A stretch of DNA of 64,000 nt, taken from the NCBI RefSeq assembly GCF_910589235.1, contig NC_060955.1, forward strand, positions 4,980,194-5,044,193. The letters run 5' to 3'. Position 1 is the stretch's first letter. Every line of letters begins with the position of its first letter. Of this stretch, positions 10,894 through 22,779 are shown piece after piece. Source of the stretch: Vespa crabro (taxonomy: Eukaryota > Arthropoda > Insecta > Hymenoptera > Vespidae). The notes below the pieces were generated by a model. That model was not told the origin of the DNA. It did not search any database and saw nothing but the letters and a program-made list of their open reading frames with translations. Both the position numbers and the translations under genes were made by a program.

Positions 10894-12929
10894 CTATCTT
10901 TATCTATCTATTTATCTTTTTGTCTTTCAGTCTTTTGTTGTTCTGTATTTTAATTTTTATTTTTTTCCCCATATGTTCTCTAAAATGTTGCTTCATATAT
11001 CAATTTTTCTTATTACTCCATCTTCTATTTATTCTACATTTTTGTATATTTCTTTATATTTCAATTATTTCCTTTCATTATCATTTATCATATTTCTTAA
11101 TTGTATATTCTAAATATATTCCATGCTATTCTATTTTATCATTTCAATATCATTCATTTCTATTTTATTTTATCTATCTTCCTATCGTTTGTTATTATTC
11201 GGTGAACTATCCACTGTTCTCTATCTATGGAAAAAACAAGACAAAAATCTGTTTCATATGTTTCGAAGAAAAGGAAGAAAAAAAGAAAAAAAAAAAAAAA
11301 AAAAAGAAAAAATCTCATAAAGGAAAAAAATGAAGTACGTCGAAGTTTTCAGAAGTTATTTTTTAAATTTGTGGCACACACCGTGTCAAGAGTATGAGTA
11401 GGAGTATCCTATTCTGCGACATGGATAACCGAACGAACTCTTGGATTATTTTTTTCTTCACATCGTATATCACGAAGAATTTTTCTTCCTTAAAGCACGA
11501 ATAATCCTTTGAAGGATTTATTTTCTTCTCCGCGGGCGTAATTCCGCCGCGCGACGCTTTCCCACCAGTCGAGTAAAAAAAAAAAAGGAAAAAAAAAGAG
11601 AAAAGAAAAAAGAAAAAGAGAAAGCAGACAGTGGTTATACGAGAACTCGCGATTGCATCGCGTGATAAACGATGTTCTTCGGGAGAGCTCCGAGCGAGCA
11701 AGTGAGAGAAAGAGAAAGAGAAAGAGAAAAAAAGGGCAGATTCCGTGCGACCGCATCCAAGAATCGAATTCATACGTTTTTCACAGTCGCCTTTGGAAAA
11801 AATGTATATCTATAAGAGATTAGAATTCTCTGTGGATTGGTTTACATGAGACAAAATATATTTAGAATGACGTTTATTGAAAAATTGTTGTCCTATATTC
11901 TTTTCTCTCTTTTTTTTCTTCTTTTTCTTTTCTTTTCTTTTTTTTCTTTTTTTTTTTTTTGACTTTTAATAACAAACGATGAAAATCTTGCAACGATTTG
12001 CCAAAATTAATATCGTTTTTCTTTTTTTTTCATATTCGTGATTAGAGGATTGGTTTTTTTTTCTTTTTTTATATCTTCAATGAAATATCATTGAACAAGT
12101 ACGATATGTATTTAAGTACTATTAAAAATGTTTATTTGCTTATAGCAACTTTTGGTGAATATTCTTTCACGATTCTTATATAAATTACCCGATATGAAAC
12201 ATTTTCTTCTATTTTATCGGACATAACAACGAAATCGATGAAAGAAGAAGAGAACGATAAAAAAAAAAGAGCAAATAACGTCGAACAAGATAACTTCTCT
12301 TTTGTATTCCGAATATACGTCCACGATATCGCTGGCATGTCTCTATTGGTGGTAAATATTGAATCTTACTGATCATCCTGTACAATTACGACGAGATGAT
12401 GTAAATTTGCATCTCCCTCCCTCCCCCCACCATTATGTTAATATCAAGCCTCCCTGAATAATTCAACGTTCCAAATGCATGCATTTCGTGACGTGGAGAA
12501 TAGAACAAAGAGCAAAAGATGTGGTTAATTTGTTAATTTTCTTCATCCCTTCAGGTGGACGAAATATGCTCGTTTTTCTATTAAAATGAACTTTGATCTT
12601 CAACGGATTAGAAATGAAATGTATTCTCCGAGAATGAATCATTAATTATTATTCGTTAGATATTATTAATATCATTTTCGTCATTATAATAATAACATTA
12701 TTATCATTGTTATTGCTGTTGTTGTTGTCGCTGCTGTAATTATTATTATTATTGTTATTATAATTATTGTTATTATTATTATGAATTATGAAACGTTAGA
12801 AATATTTGATCGATAGAACGAAGATAGAAATGATTCAGATATCGTCAATATTTTCTCAGGAAGTAAAATATGTATATTGTATGTGATTCAAACCATCATG
12901 GAATATCATTTTCCATTGAATTTCAATGT

Positions 12930-12932
<3 letters not shown>

Positions 12933-12966
<34 letters not shown>

Positions 12967-12980
12967 GAAAGAGAGAGAGA
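12933..12980. repeat. (GA)n microsatellite
   Basis: GA run with ATAG and AAAG interruptions. Confidence 0.95.
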
Positions 12981-13148
12981 GGGATAGATAGTGAGAATAT
13001 AGTTATGGTAACGCATATGCTTGTATCTTATTGATTCATGTCAATATAACGTGAACATAGAGAGGCACATTAGTTGTATGTATACATAAACGCAAAGCTT
13101 TTCTCTCTCACAGTCATATTCACATTTACGTTCATCTCTTCACACTTA

Positions 13149-13150
13149 TG

Positions 13151-13226
<76 letters not shown>
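13149..13226. repeat. (TA)n with periodic C interruptions
   Basis: TA array with C at 13167, 13183 and 13201, so interruptions are 16-18 bp apart, suggesting duplication of a larger unit. Confidence 0.9.
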
Positions 13227-13694
13227 GGCTATAACGCATAATGCATTAGTACGCGAAACTCTGAACCGATTGGTTAGTTACAATAGATAAGGCCAAGCTA
13301 GCCTGCAAATGCACATCGACAAAATAGGCGTAGTTGGTGCATACGCGCCTTGGCACGTTGTTAATGGAAAGCTTTACGCCATACCGGAATCGATAAATTG
13401 TAAGTGGAAAGGGAAAGGAAATGGATAGATCGTAAAATGTTCTTCTCTATCTCCCAAGATATTTCTCGTGTTAGACCTATGATGCGACACGATAAAGATC
13501 ACTGGATCGCGACCTTTTTTTCTGAATGAATCCTGGTACGAATAAAGAGCTTTGTTTACAGGTCAGATGTCTGCATATCTGTATATACATACACACACAG
13601 AACTTTTCTTTTGTCATATCTATAAATGACGTATTTGTAAATACGTTGAACTGTAAATTTGTACTCTCTATAAAGAATGATAATCGATTGCCGT

Positions 13695-13702
13695 TGACGT
13701 CA
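13695..13702. promoter_or_regulatory. Perfect CRE palindrome TGACGTCA
   Basis: TGACGTCA in context CGTTGACGTCATTAG. Motif match only. Confidence 0.25.
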
Positions 13703-13829
13703 TTAGAAATATTCTATTTATATTTTCGATTTTTCGAATTCTATAAAGAATTCATAAGATATTATGCATATCATACAAACATTTTATATTTTCTATATTA
13801 TTTTATATTTTATACATATAGATACATAC

Positions 13830-13831
<2 letters not shown>

Positions 13832-13866
<35 letters not shown>
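13832..13866. repeat. (TA)n microsatellite
   Basis: Pure TA run followed by shorter TA blocks to about 13900. Confidence 0.95.
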
Positions 13867-13869
<3 letters not shown>

Positions 13870-14056
13870 ATATATATTTCTATATATATTATATATATTT
13901 CGTTATTATCGTTTGAACTCTTCTCAATTGGCATTTCTTTTGATTTAAGTTTATCAAGAAATCTGATGGTTTTTAACACTTGATTGAGAGGATTCTTAGC
14001 GTCGCGTATCGTGTTGCTAGTTCGTGAAATATGCAGAAGATAGTGCAAAAGACACT

Positions 14057-14296
14057 TTAAGATGCTTTCAAAGGGAAAGTGTAGCATCGCCGAGAACGTA
14101 ATGCAATGTTGCACTGAAATAGAGAGATAAAAATAAAGGGAGAAAGACGGATAGTTTTAGATGGTGCAACTAATAAGAAATTCTGAATCCGTTGCTGCGA
14201 CTTTGCTGCTAATAACTTAGCTTCCATTAAGAGTAATTTGGTTTGATGGTCTCGCAAGGATGAATTAATCGATCTAAACGACCTCATGGATTTCAT
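14057..14296 (-). CDS. Unsupported ORF, 79 aa, ATG start
   Basis: An ATG at 14296-14294 opens 79 codons. The N-terminal half (MKSMRSFRSINSSLRDHQTK, then LLLMEAKLLAAKSQQ) is Leu/Ala/Gln-rich and could form an amphipathic helix. No repeat contributes to the frame. No family, partner gene or regulatory signal is recognised, so chance is likely. Confidence 0.1.
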   Translation of the reverse strand: MKSMRSFRSINSSLRDHQTKLLLMEAKLLAAKSQQRIQNFLLVAPSKTIRLSPFIFISLFQCNIALRSRRCYTFPLKAS

Positions 14297-15042
14297 GATA
14301 ACTCCGTTTCAAGTACGAACTTCGATCTTTGTCGATTACGTTTGATTATCGACTATGAGATGGATTAAGTGTCTAAATGAGTTGAGAAGTTTAATCCTTT
14401 GAATCGAAGAGTCAGTGGCTTAAGAGACAATATTTTTTTTCTTTTTTTTTTTCTTTTCTGTCATTTCCTTCATTAAATCTGATAATTTAGATTATAGAAC
14501 CGATATAATACTTAATCATGAATGATACAAAATGTCATACTTTGATGTCCTTTTTCTTTTTTTTTCCCCCTTTTTTAGAATCTTTAAGAAAGTTTTTCTT
14601 TTTTTTTTTTTTTTAAGAGCGTTCGAACTGTTGAAGAAAAAAGGGAGAAGTTTTATGTTAAAGCTAGTGGTATCTCGTTGAAAGGGCATAAAAAGGAAAG
14701 ACGATCCATCCTCGACACTTTGCCTTTATCCCCATCCTCCACTCTCTTCCATCCAGCGTAATCGCAAAGCACTGTAACCGATCGTCGCTTTTCCTTCGCG
14801 AACGTCCTGGACATCGGTCGAAGACATACACGTACGAGCACGTACAGATTCGCATACATTCTCAGGGTCGTTTAACCATGCGCAGTCACGCGCGATACAA
14901 CCGCTGTTCCATCGATATAGCTTGCTTCCAATGTTCACCCTTATTCTCCTCTCCACGGTGAAACGTACGGAAGCGTACCGTGTACGAAGATTTAGATAGC
15001 TAGCATGCACATACACACACACATACACATACACACGAATAT

Positions 15043-15064
15043 ATATATTTACATATATATATAC

Positions 15065-15113
<49 letters not shown>

Positions 15114-15122
15114 TATATACAT
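15043..15122. repeat. (TA)n with 12-bp C periodicity
   Basis: C interruptions at 15052, 15064, 15076, then 15108 and 15120: 12-bp spacing on both sides of a pure TA core. The preceding 40 bp are CA-rich. Confidence 0.9.
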
Positions 15123-15299
15123 AAACATTCATATACATACGCACATACACGTGAAAACGCAGAGAGAAGATGAGAGAGAGAGAGAGAAAGGAGGAAGAGG
15201 AGAGATAAAACGTACACGTTCGAAGAGGAAAAAGCAAGAGACGAGCTGTTAGATACGATTTTAACCGTAATCCTCCAACGCAGACCGTTATCTTCGATG

Positions 15300-17760
15300 C
15301 TGAATATAACGATCACCGTGAGTCCTGGTGATTTTCTACGTGCTGTGCTGTTGGATATCGTCAGAGACCAAAAGTTACATCTTTCTTTCGCCAGTTATCT
15401 TTCGAATTTTCAACTTTAGCATTTTAGTCTTTCTCAGTAACGCGAAAACATAGAATTCGATAAATACAATGAAAAGTAATGCAGTTATTGCGATAAATTT
15501 CGACGATTACGATGCGATATCGTAGGAAGGAAAACTGAAATGATTATTTGCGATAATAAAGAATACCGTAGAAAGGAGAATTCCTTCGAGATAACGTTAT
15601 ATAATAGATATCGTAGATATCAAGAAATTTTTGATTCGTTGCAGAAAGAGATCAAGAAAAGAGATAAGAAAGAGTTGTTGCTTCGAAAGTATTTATTAAA
15701 AACTTGAGTGGTTCTATTCTTTGGGTTGTATTGGTAGATAAAAGGGGAAGATTCGGGAGGAGGCAAGGGAATGGAGAAAAGAAGGTATACATTTGTCGAG
15801 AAGAATTATTTTTATGTTGTGATACCTCGCGCCATCGTGCCACGCGACGAAAACTTTCACGAACCGTGGAAAAGTTTCCGGCTACCTTAAAACTCACTAA
15901 AGGCGGTCGTTCACTTTCTCTCTCTCTCTCTCTTTCTTTTTGCACATATACGTATATATATATATATTTCTTTTCTTTCCTTCCTTTCGTGTGTCACGAA
16001 GGTTAATTTATGACATGCACGTGTGGCACAAGTCGCGATAACGTCGCGATTAAACGAGGGTGAACGAATCGTGTGGGACTTTCGTGCTTACAACTACGTA
16101 CGTATGTACATACGTGTTACGTCTCTTCGTAAAGAGATCTTCCGGTATAAACAAACAATGAATTACGATAAATGTTTGTAAAGAAATTTCATCGGGTTTT
16201 CTATCAAGGATAGAATTAATCGTCGTACCCTTAATATTTCTGTTTTATTTGTTTAATTATTGACCGTCCTTATTTCATTCCTTCATACAGTTCCATCGAG
16301 TTGTCCACATTACATCGATGAATATTAAGATCGTCGGATAAATCTTACTTGATCGCATTCGCATTTTTTCATTTTCATGCACACATCCTTTTAGATCTTT
16401 ATCTTTATGTTTTTATATTGTCATTTCAAGTAAATGTTCTTCTTTAATAACACCAAAACGTTGATTCTTCGAAAGATACTAGAACTTAATATCCTTCGTA
16501 GTATTATTTTACAGGGCGGGGGGAAGGACAGTTTATAATAATATACGCAAATACATAAGCGAAGGATAGATACGCATTTATATTTACCGAGCGATGCAAC
16601 GCTTTCTCGAACAAGGGAACGTTCGTTAGAACGTTCATTGCGATTAATTTCCTTTATTACTCTCTTCCTCATTCTGACTGATGGATCAATATGAGTTATT
16701 TGTTCACGGAAATTCGACGAACTATTAAGTACGAGGTCGTTTAATGGGAAACTTTATAAGAGTGAATATTTCCAACGATGCAATTGTGTAATGATATAAA
16801 TTGTACTTTATGAAAATAATTAAAAGAAAATTGAAAAATATAATTTTGCCCAAGATTTTCTCATAAAAACAGACTTTCCTTGTGAGTAATATATACAGAA
16901 AAAAAAAAATTCTCCGAAATAAAAACTTGCATTAGTTATATCATGATATTTATTATATATTCAGCAAGGATAATCACGTACATTATTAACTCCAAAATCA
17001 ACGAACGTATTATGATTAACCTTTTATTTGCAAAAAGCAGTGATTCGTTGTATAACTGTGTGCATTAAATCTTTCATTAATCTATCATTATGTTTTCTCA
17101 TGTTGTGTATTCCGAAGTTATCGATGCGTTACGTATATACGTAATGTAAACAATTGAGAATGTACGTTTACGTAAAATCCTATGATTTCGAGAATCTATA
17201 CCGTACGCAATTTCTAAAATATTATATTTATAGTTCTAACGTTGTGGTTAATCGAGCTATAATAACAATATATTATTTTAATAGACGTACTTTTTTGCTC
17301 TCGTATTCTGATTTTAAGTAATATAATGAATTACTAATTATAAGCCTCTTTTAATAGGAAATTAATACCTTTAATATCCAATTCCAGAATCACAACGTTG
17401 TAATAGTTATTCGAATGTAATAATATAGTATTTTACGATTGATGACGAAATAATGACATATAAGAAGAATACGATAGTTACATACAATACATACATAGTG
17501 TAGGCAGCTGACTGGCTGGCATGGTAGCCGCTAAACGTCCAATAAGCAAATTGCGGTTCGTATAATGAAGCGAGGATAGCAGTTATTAACGAACGGTCGT
17601 ATTCAGCAACGTCGGCCTCTCATCGTAATTATCTGCCGCGTGATAATTTGTCCTTTCATCGAAAACGAGCTGAAACGTCGTCGCTACGAGCGCGTCACGA
17701 AAAGCTCGTTGCCTGTACCGTTAACATTTTGTGGGTTTCTCTGGTCTAACACCCTCCTCT
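15300..17760. other. Non-coding stretch
   Basis: A+T-rich unique DNA. Contains TCGCGATAACGTCGCGA near 16032 and the 16-bp palindrome TTACGTATATACGTAA near 17124. Nothing else supported. Confidence 0.65.
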
Positions 17761-17762
17761 CT

Positions 17763-17810
17763 TCTCTCTCTCTCTCTCTCTCTCTCCCTCTCTCTCTCTC
17801 TCTCACTCTC
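17763..17810. repeat. (CT)n microsatellite
   Basis: CT run with a CCC and a CAC interruption. Confidence 0.95.
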
Positions 17811-18304
17811 TATTTTTTTCAACCATACTTCCACTTCGCAGTAATAACGCCATGCTTTTTTTTTTTTCAGGAAACAAGGCATGCTAAAAGTTCCAATTCG
17901 TTCGTTCGGTCGTTTTCGTGAAACGGCGTAGTATTACCGAGTGTAATCCTTGCTAATCCCGCGTGGAAAGTGTGCTTTAAAAGCGTGCTTCACTATAGGA
18001 ATACAGTGACCCGGTACTTCGATAGGTACCTATCTTTTTTCTCTTTCTCTCTTTATCCCTCCCTCCCTCCCCTCTCCCTCCTTCTCTCTCTCTTTCTCTC
18101 TTTCTCTCTTTTTCTCTGCCCTTTTGGTGTATCTGGGAATGCAAGAACACAGCAACGATACTAGTTCCAATCAGAGCGTCAGTCTTTAAATACTCTTTCT
18201 TGTTGGTTATTTCTTTTTTTTTTTCGCGTACGACTCGTTTAAGTGGCGCCAACGTTCGTCGGTGATAAATCGCAGAGAGACAAAGAGGGATAGAGAGAAA
18301 GAGC

Positions 18305-18306
<2 letters not shown>

Positions 18307-18346
<40 letters not shown>

Positions 18347-18352
18347 GAGAGA
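18307..18352. repeat. (GA)n microsatellite
   Basis: GA run, opposite in orientation to the pyrimidine tract at 18040-18118, giving a potential long inverted pair. Confidence 0.95.
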
Positions 18353-18578
18353 TCGAAAGAAAGGTTTGGAGGTAAATCGTAGTCGTTAGAAAAGAAATTC
18401 CTCGTCTTTCGAAGAGAATTGAAGCTTAAAGGCCTCGCCTTTGCGAGATACATCCAGCTTAGTGTGAGCTTCTTTTTAATTCGGCCCTTCGTGCATCCCT
18501 CTGCTTTGATTTTGACGTGATTTCTACAGTCGATATAAGGAATTCCTCGTTATCTTTTCGTGGGAACATCTGAGTCAA

Positions 18579-18639
18579 AAAGAAGAAGAAGAAGAAGAAG
18601 AAGAAGAAGAAGAAGAAGAAGAAGAAGAAGAAGAAGAAG
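18579..18639. repeat. (AAG)n, about 20 units
   Basis: Uninterrupted AAG repeat, about 60 bp, continuing as degenerate AAG/AGG to about 18672. It is a purine mirror repeat able to form triplex DNA. Confidence 0.97.
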
Positions 18640-18891
18640 GAGATGAAGAGAAGGAGAAGAGAAGAAGAAGAAGGTTCAAATGCTTTCCTAACGTTTGATG
18701 ATCAACCCCAAACTATTCGAGAATTTCTATCGATAAATCGTTGAGAAGCTATCATCGTCCATTGGCCTCACGTTCCTTTTCTTTTCATCTCTTGGTCTTC
18801 TCATATCCATTCTCGCGTAAACTCGTTGGGATATATTTAAAAATGTTTGCATAATCTTCATATTAGGTGATTTTCTTCTATGCACTATTCT

Positions 18892-18893
<2 letters not shown>

Positions 18894-18926
<33 letters not shown>

Positions 18927-18938
18927 TTCTCTCTTTCT
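18894..18938. repeat. (CT)n microsatellite
   Basis: CT run with TTT interruptions. Confidence 0.95.
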
Positions 18939-19091
18939 CGCACTTTTACCTTATAAGAGGTTTCTTCTTCTCGATGCAAGATATAAGAGAATTAAAATTC
19001 CATTAGCAACGGTCTTCAAAGGTATTTATCGCCGAACGACAGGTACAAACAGAGTCGAGTGCAGTTCAAACTGCGATTTGTGAATGCACGG

Positions 19092-19099
19092 AACCGGTT
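19092..19099. promoter_or_regulatory. Single AACCGGTT Grainyhead-type site
   Basis: One further exact AACCGGTT, within GGAACCGGTTCTC. This is a motif match only; a single 8-mer is weak evidence. Confidence 0.2.
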
Positions 19100-19504
19100 C
19101 TCTTGCGGAGAAGACGGATCGAGTAGACAGACGTTTCTCGCTTTTCAAGTCTCTTTGTTCTCTTTTTTCTCTTTTGCTTTTTCTTCTCATCCATCTGCCT
19201 CCTTTATTAAAGAGATGCCATGGATTTTTACATGACAGTGAAGGGCTCTCGAGCTTATTTCAAAGTCTATGGAAAAGGGAACTTTTCTCTTTCTACTTCA
19301 ATTTTTCTCTTTCTATCCATCTATCTCTCGCGGGTGGGATCATCGACGTTTTGTCGTCTAAACACCGGCCTCCCGAATTTATTCATGAGATATAGGCATC
19401 GATATAAATCTTGTGGCGGGTTGGCTTTCGAAATTATGATCGATACGTCCCGCATACGACGCGAGGCTTTTGAAAAAAAAAAAGAATGACAGAATAAAAG
19501 AAAG

Positions 19505-19505
<1 letters not shown>

Positions 19506-19554
<49 letters not shown>

Positions 19555-19580
19555 ATACATAGAAAGAGAGAAAGAGATAG

Positions 19581-19616
<36 letters not shown>

Positions 19617-19645
19617 AGAGAGAGAGAGAAAGAGAAAAAGAGAGT
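19506..19645. repeat. (TA)n then (GA)n compound array
   Basis: TA from 19506 to 19550, 12 bp of unique sequence, then interrupted GA to about 19645. Same TA-then-GA order as at 2436-2520. Confidence 0.93.
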
Positions 19646-20215
19646 AAAGCAGACGGGGAAAAGAAAAAATAGCTCAAAATCCAGCGACGCTTACATAAAT
19701 CAGCTTGAGCTCGAAGCAGAGTTTTTCGTTCTGCTCTCTCGCATACATTTTCTTCTTGTATTTTTCACTTGGATCATTTAGTTTGCGCTACGATAAATAA
19801 CTATCTACTTCTCTACTTCTTCCTCTTTCTCTCTCTTTTTCTTTCTAGGCCCTTCTTTCCATTTCTATTCGTCTTTACTCAAAAGTAAGACATTTTGTCG
19901 GTCTATCTAAAAACGCGTTGTTTATTTTGGCCCAAGAAGAGGAGAACTCGCCCATTAGAAAAGAGACTTACGTCGTCTGCCACTTTGATACGAACCTTCA
20001 GAGGTGGTTCCCTATGCTAGTCTATTTTTTGGCCTGTCCTCGGACGCCGTCCTGTCACTCGATAAGAAAAATCGCGGGTTATTTTTCTAGTGGAAAATCC
20101 ACGAGTAAGCCAGGGTCGAGTGCAATTCGAACGACTGATGACTCGAAGCATTAGAGAATCTTTTGGATAAGCTATCATGAGTGATAGCTCGTTTCCATTT
20201 CTTTTCATTCAATTT

Positions 20216-20229
20216 CTCTCTCTCTCTCT

Positions 20230-20273
<44 letters not shown>
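20216..20273. repeat. (CT)n microsatellite
   Basis: CT run with one CATT interruption. Confidence 0.96.
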
Positions 20274-20275
<2 letters not shown>

Positions 20276-20440
20276 TTAAAATCATCGTTATTTTTACTCT
20301 TTCTTAAAATGCAAGATAGTCTAACTATTGATTTCTACTCATTGTAATCGAAAGATGGTGCATAGGAGGAAGAGCTTCTCATTTCAAATATACATACATG
20401 TTATTTCCTCGATTTTCTCGATATAATCAAAAAAAAAAAG

Positions 20441-20441
<1 letters not shown>

Positions 20442-20477
<36 letters not shown>
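20442..20477. repeat. (TA)n microsatellite
   Basis: Pure TA run following an A-run. Confidence 0.95.
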
Positions 20478-20481
<4 letters not shown>

Positions 20482-21069
20482 GGAAAATTAAAAGTTTCGG
20501 GTCTATTCTCGTATCAAATGCTTTTCCCTCTTCTCTTATTTCTCTCTCTTTCTCTCTCTTTCTCTACTCATTCTATTCATTTTCGAATTGAAAATCTTTT
20601 GTTGATTCTTCTTATACTTAGGTTCACCGCTGCGTGTGTATACATAAAAGACTCTTGGATTTGGATAAATATGGCATTTCCGTTTCTTTTTTCGTTCGAT
20701 AGGAAATCTGGTGCTTCTTTAAAGCATCAATTACTTATTATATCCTAAACTCGATCGAATATTCTTGACATACAAATAATTCGAAAAGAAGAGCTAAGAG
20801 AATTAAATGGTATAAACTGAGTGAGAGATTGATTATTATTTTAGATCGATTAATTGAATTAACATAAATTGATAGAATTCATCGGCGATTTATGTGATTA
20901 ATTCTCAGTGGATAAAACAAATCCGTTTTATTATGTATGCACTTTGCAGAAGAGATCGAAATGCTTTGTGAAAAATATAGGAGAGTTCGTGTCGAGTTAG
21001 AAAAATCGACGTAGGTGAGAGACAAAGGACGCAAAAATGTAGCAGTCAAAGGATCAATAAAAGGCAGAG

Positions 21070-21075
21070 AGCGAG

Positions 21076-21111
<36 letters not shown>
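21070..21111. repeat. (GA)n microsatellite
   Basis: GA run beginning GAGCGAGAGCGAG. Confidence 0.95.
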
Positions 21112-21114
<3 letters not shown>

Positions 21115-21554
21115 GATAAAGGAATGAAACGATGCGCAAATTAATGCTCGGTGAAGCTTGTCGCGATCGAAAGACAACCGAACAGAGACAGTGAATACGA
21201 TGTTGCATTAATTTATATTTCTTGATAAAACCTGTAGCCTTTCTCTGTCAGTCGATTAAGTCACCGTAAAACGGTAGTATTACGTTATAAAGGGAATGTA
21301 CAAGTACCGAATCCGTTAAAAGGGATTGCAGAGAGTGAAATAGTAAGTGGCTCTCATTTCTCTCGTCTACGAGTAGGATACGTACCGATCGTCGAGAAAC
21401 GATCTCAAGCTCGAATGCTAAGTAAAGATTTGCCCGTGCGCTACGATACGACGGAGCTACGTGATTGGTCATTTTCATCGTATCTCGACGTCATATTGAA
21501 TATTCTAAGGGTTTCTCTCGATCTTTTGCAAATGTCACGAGAAGAATCTTCTGT

Positions 21555-21557
<3 letters not shown>

Positions 21558-21592
<35 letters not shown>
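21558..21592. repeat. (CT)n microsatellite
   Basis: CT run grading into T-rich sequence to about 21640. Confidence 0.95.
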
Positions 21593-21594
<2 letters not shown>

Positions 21595-22721
21595 TTTTTT
21601 TCTTTCTTTATTTCTTTCTTTTTCTTACATTTATCTTGCGTCTATTTATTTTATGTTTTATTCTTGACAATGGAATGACATATTTATTAGGTGGTATTTA
21701 CTTTCCTTTGACCTTCCTTTTTCCATAGTCCACATTATTTCCCCGGAGAACGTGGATGTTCCGGAAACACGCAAAAGCTCTTCTTCTGTCTTCTTTCCAT
21801 TTTGTTTCGTTCTTTCTCCGCGTGCACACCTAAGTTCCGACGTTAATAACATAGTTAATAATACACGATAACGAAACTGTAATGATAATAAAGATAACGA
21901 AACTGTCGTTAGATATCTTATTAGAGAATCAACGACGACAGACATCGATCGCGCTTTTTTCCAGTCGATTTGCGCATGCTCATAAAGCTTTCGTTCAAAT
22001 AACTAATAAAACCAGCTGACGCATCCTCGTAGGTGTTGACAAGCTTTGGAGTGATGTATCCCGAAACCTTCATGCCACCCACAATTCTCTCCATCCTTTT
22101 TATATAGAATGGATTACGGAATTAAAATTCAGGTCAGTGAATTGCAGTAAATCAAAATATAAATTTATAGTAACGATCTAGCGGAAAAACTGTTCTTCCG
22201 TATCGAGGCCAATTTAATTCTGATTCGCAGAAATTTACCGAATCTTGTTAGCAGTTCGATGGAACGAACAAGCTAGCTAACTAGCTACATCTAGCTTTCG
22301 TTTTCTATCGAATTTTTCCGGAGTCTTATTATTTAGAAAAGACAAAACAAATGTTACGAATATGTTACCAGATCGTATATGAAATTACAATCTTCGACTG
22401 ACAATAATCAAGTTTGACATACCTGGCGAGCACATTGATTTTTTATCTATTTATAATGAGAATTTTGAATATTTCTCGTCGAAATAGAACTTCTTCTTTT
22501 TTTTACAGACTATATAACTTGGCGAATAACAGAGTCATTTTTATACTCGGCATTGTTCATATTACTTTGCAATATTTTCTGTAATGAACCACGCGAACTA
22601 TTTAATGAAAATATTTTTCGTTCGCAAATAAAGTTTGTATTTTTGCAAAGCTAGCAATATTCTTACCGCATAGACCCAAGTCGGCTTTATACCAGAAGAA
22701 AGAGCTTTCTTTCGACTAAGT

Positions 22722-22722
<1 letters not shown>

Positions 22723-22773
<51 letters not shown>
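22723..22773. repeat. (GA)n microsatellite
   Basis: GA run with an AAA interruption. Confidence 0.96.
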
Positions 22774-22775
<2 letters not shown>

Positions 22776-22779
22776 AAGT

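Noticed and set aside
10641..11333. 230-codon plus-strand frame, the longest in the window
   Set aside because: It is the translation of GA, CA and CT arrays followed by T-rich and A-rich low-complexity DNA; no unique protein-like segment remains.
14726..15316. 196-codon minus-strand frame
   Set aside because: Its centre is the interrupted TA array and CA-rich flank (YIYIYV repeats); the remaining ends match nothing and are chance length.
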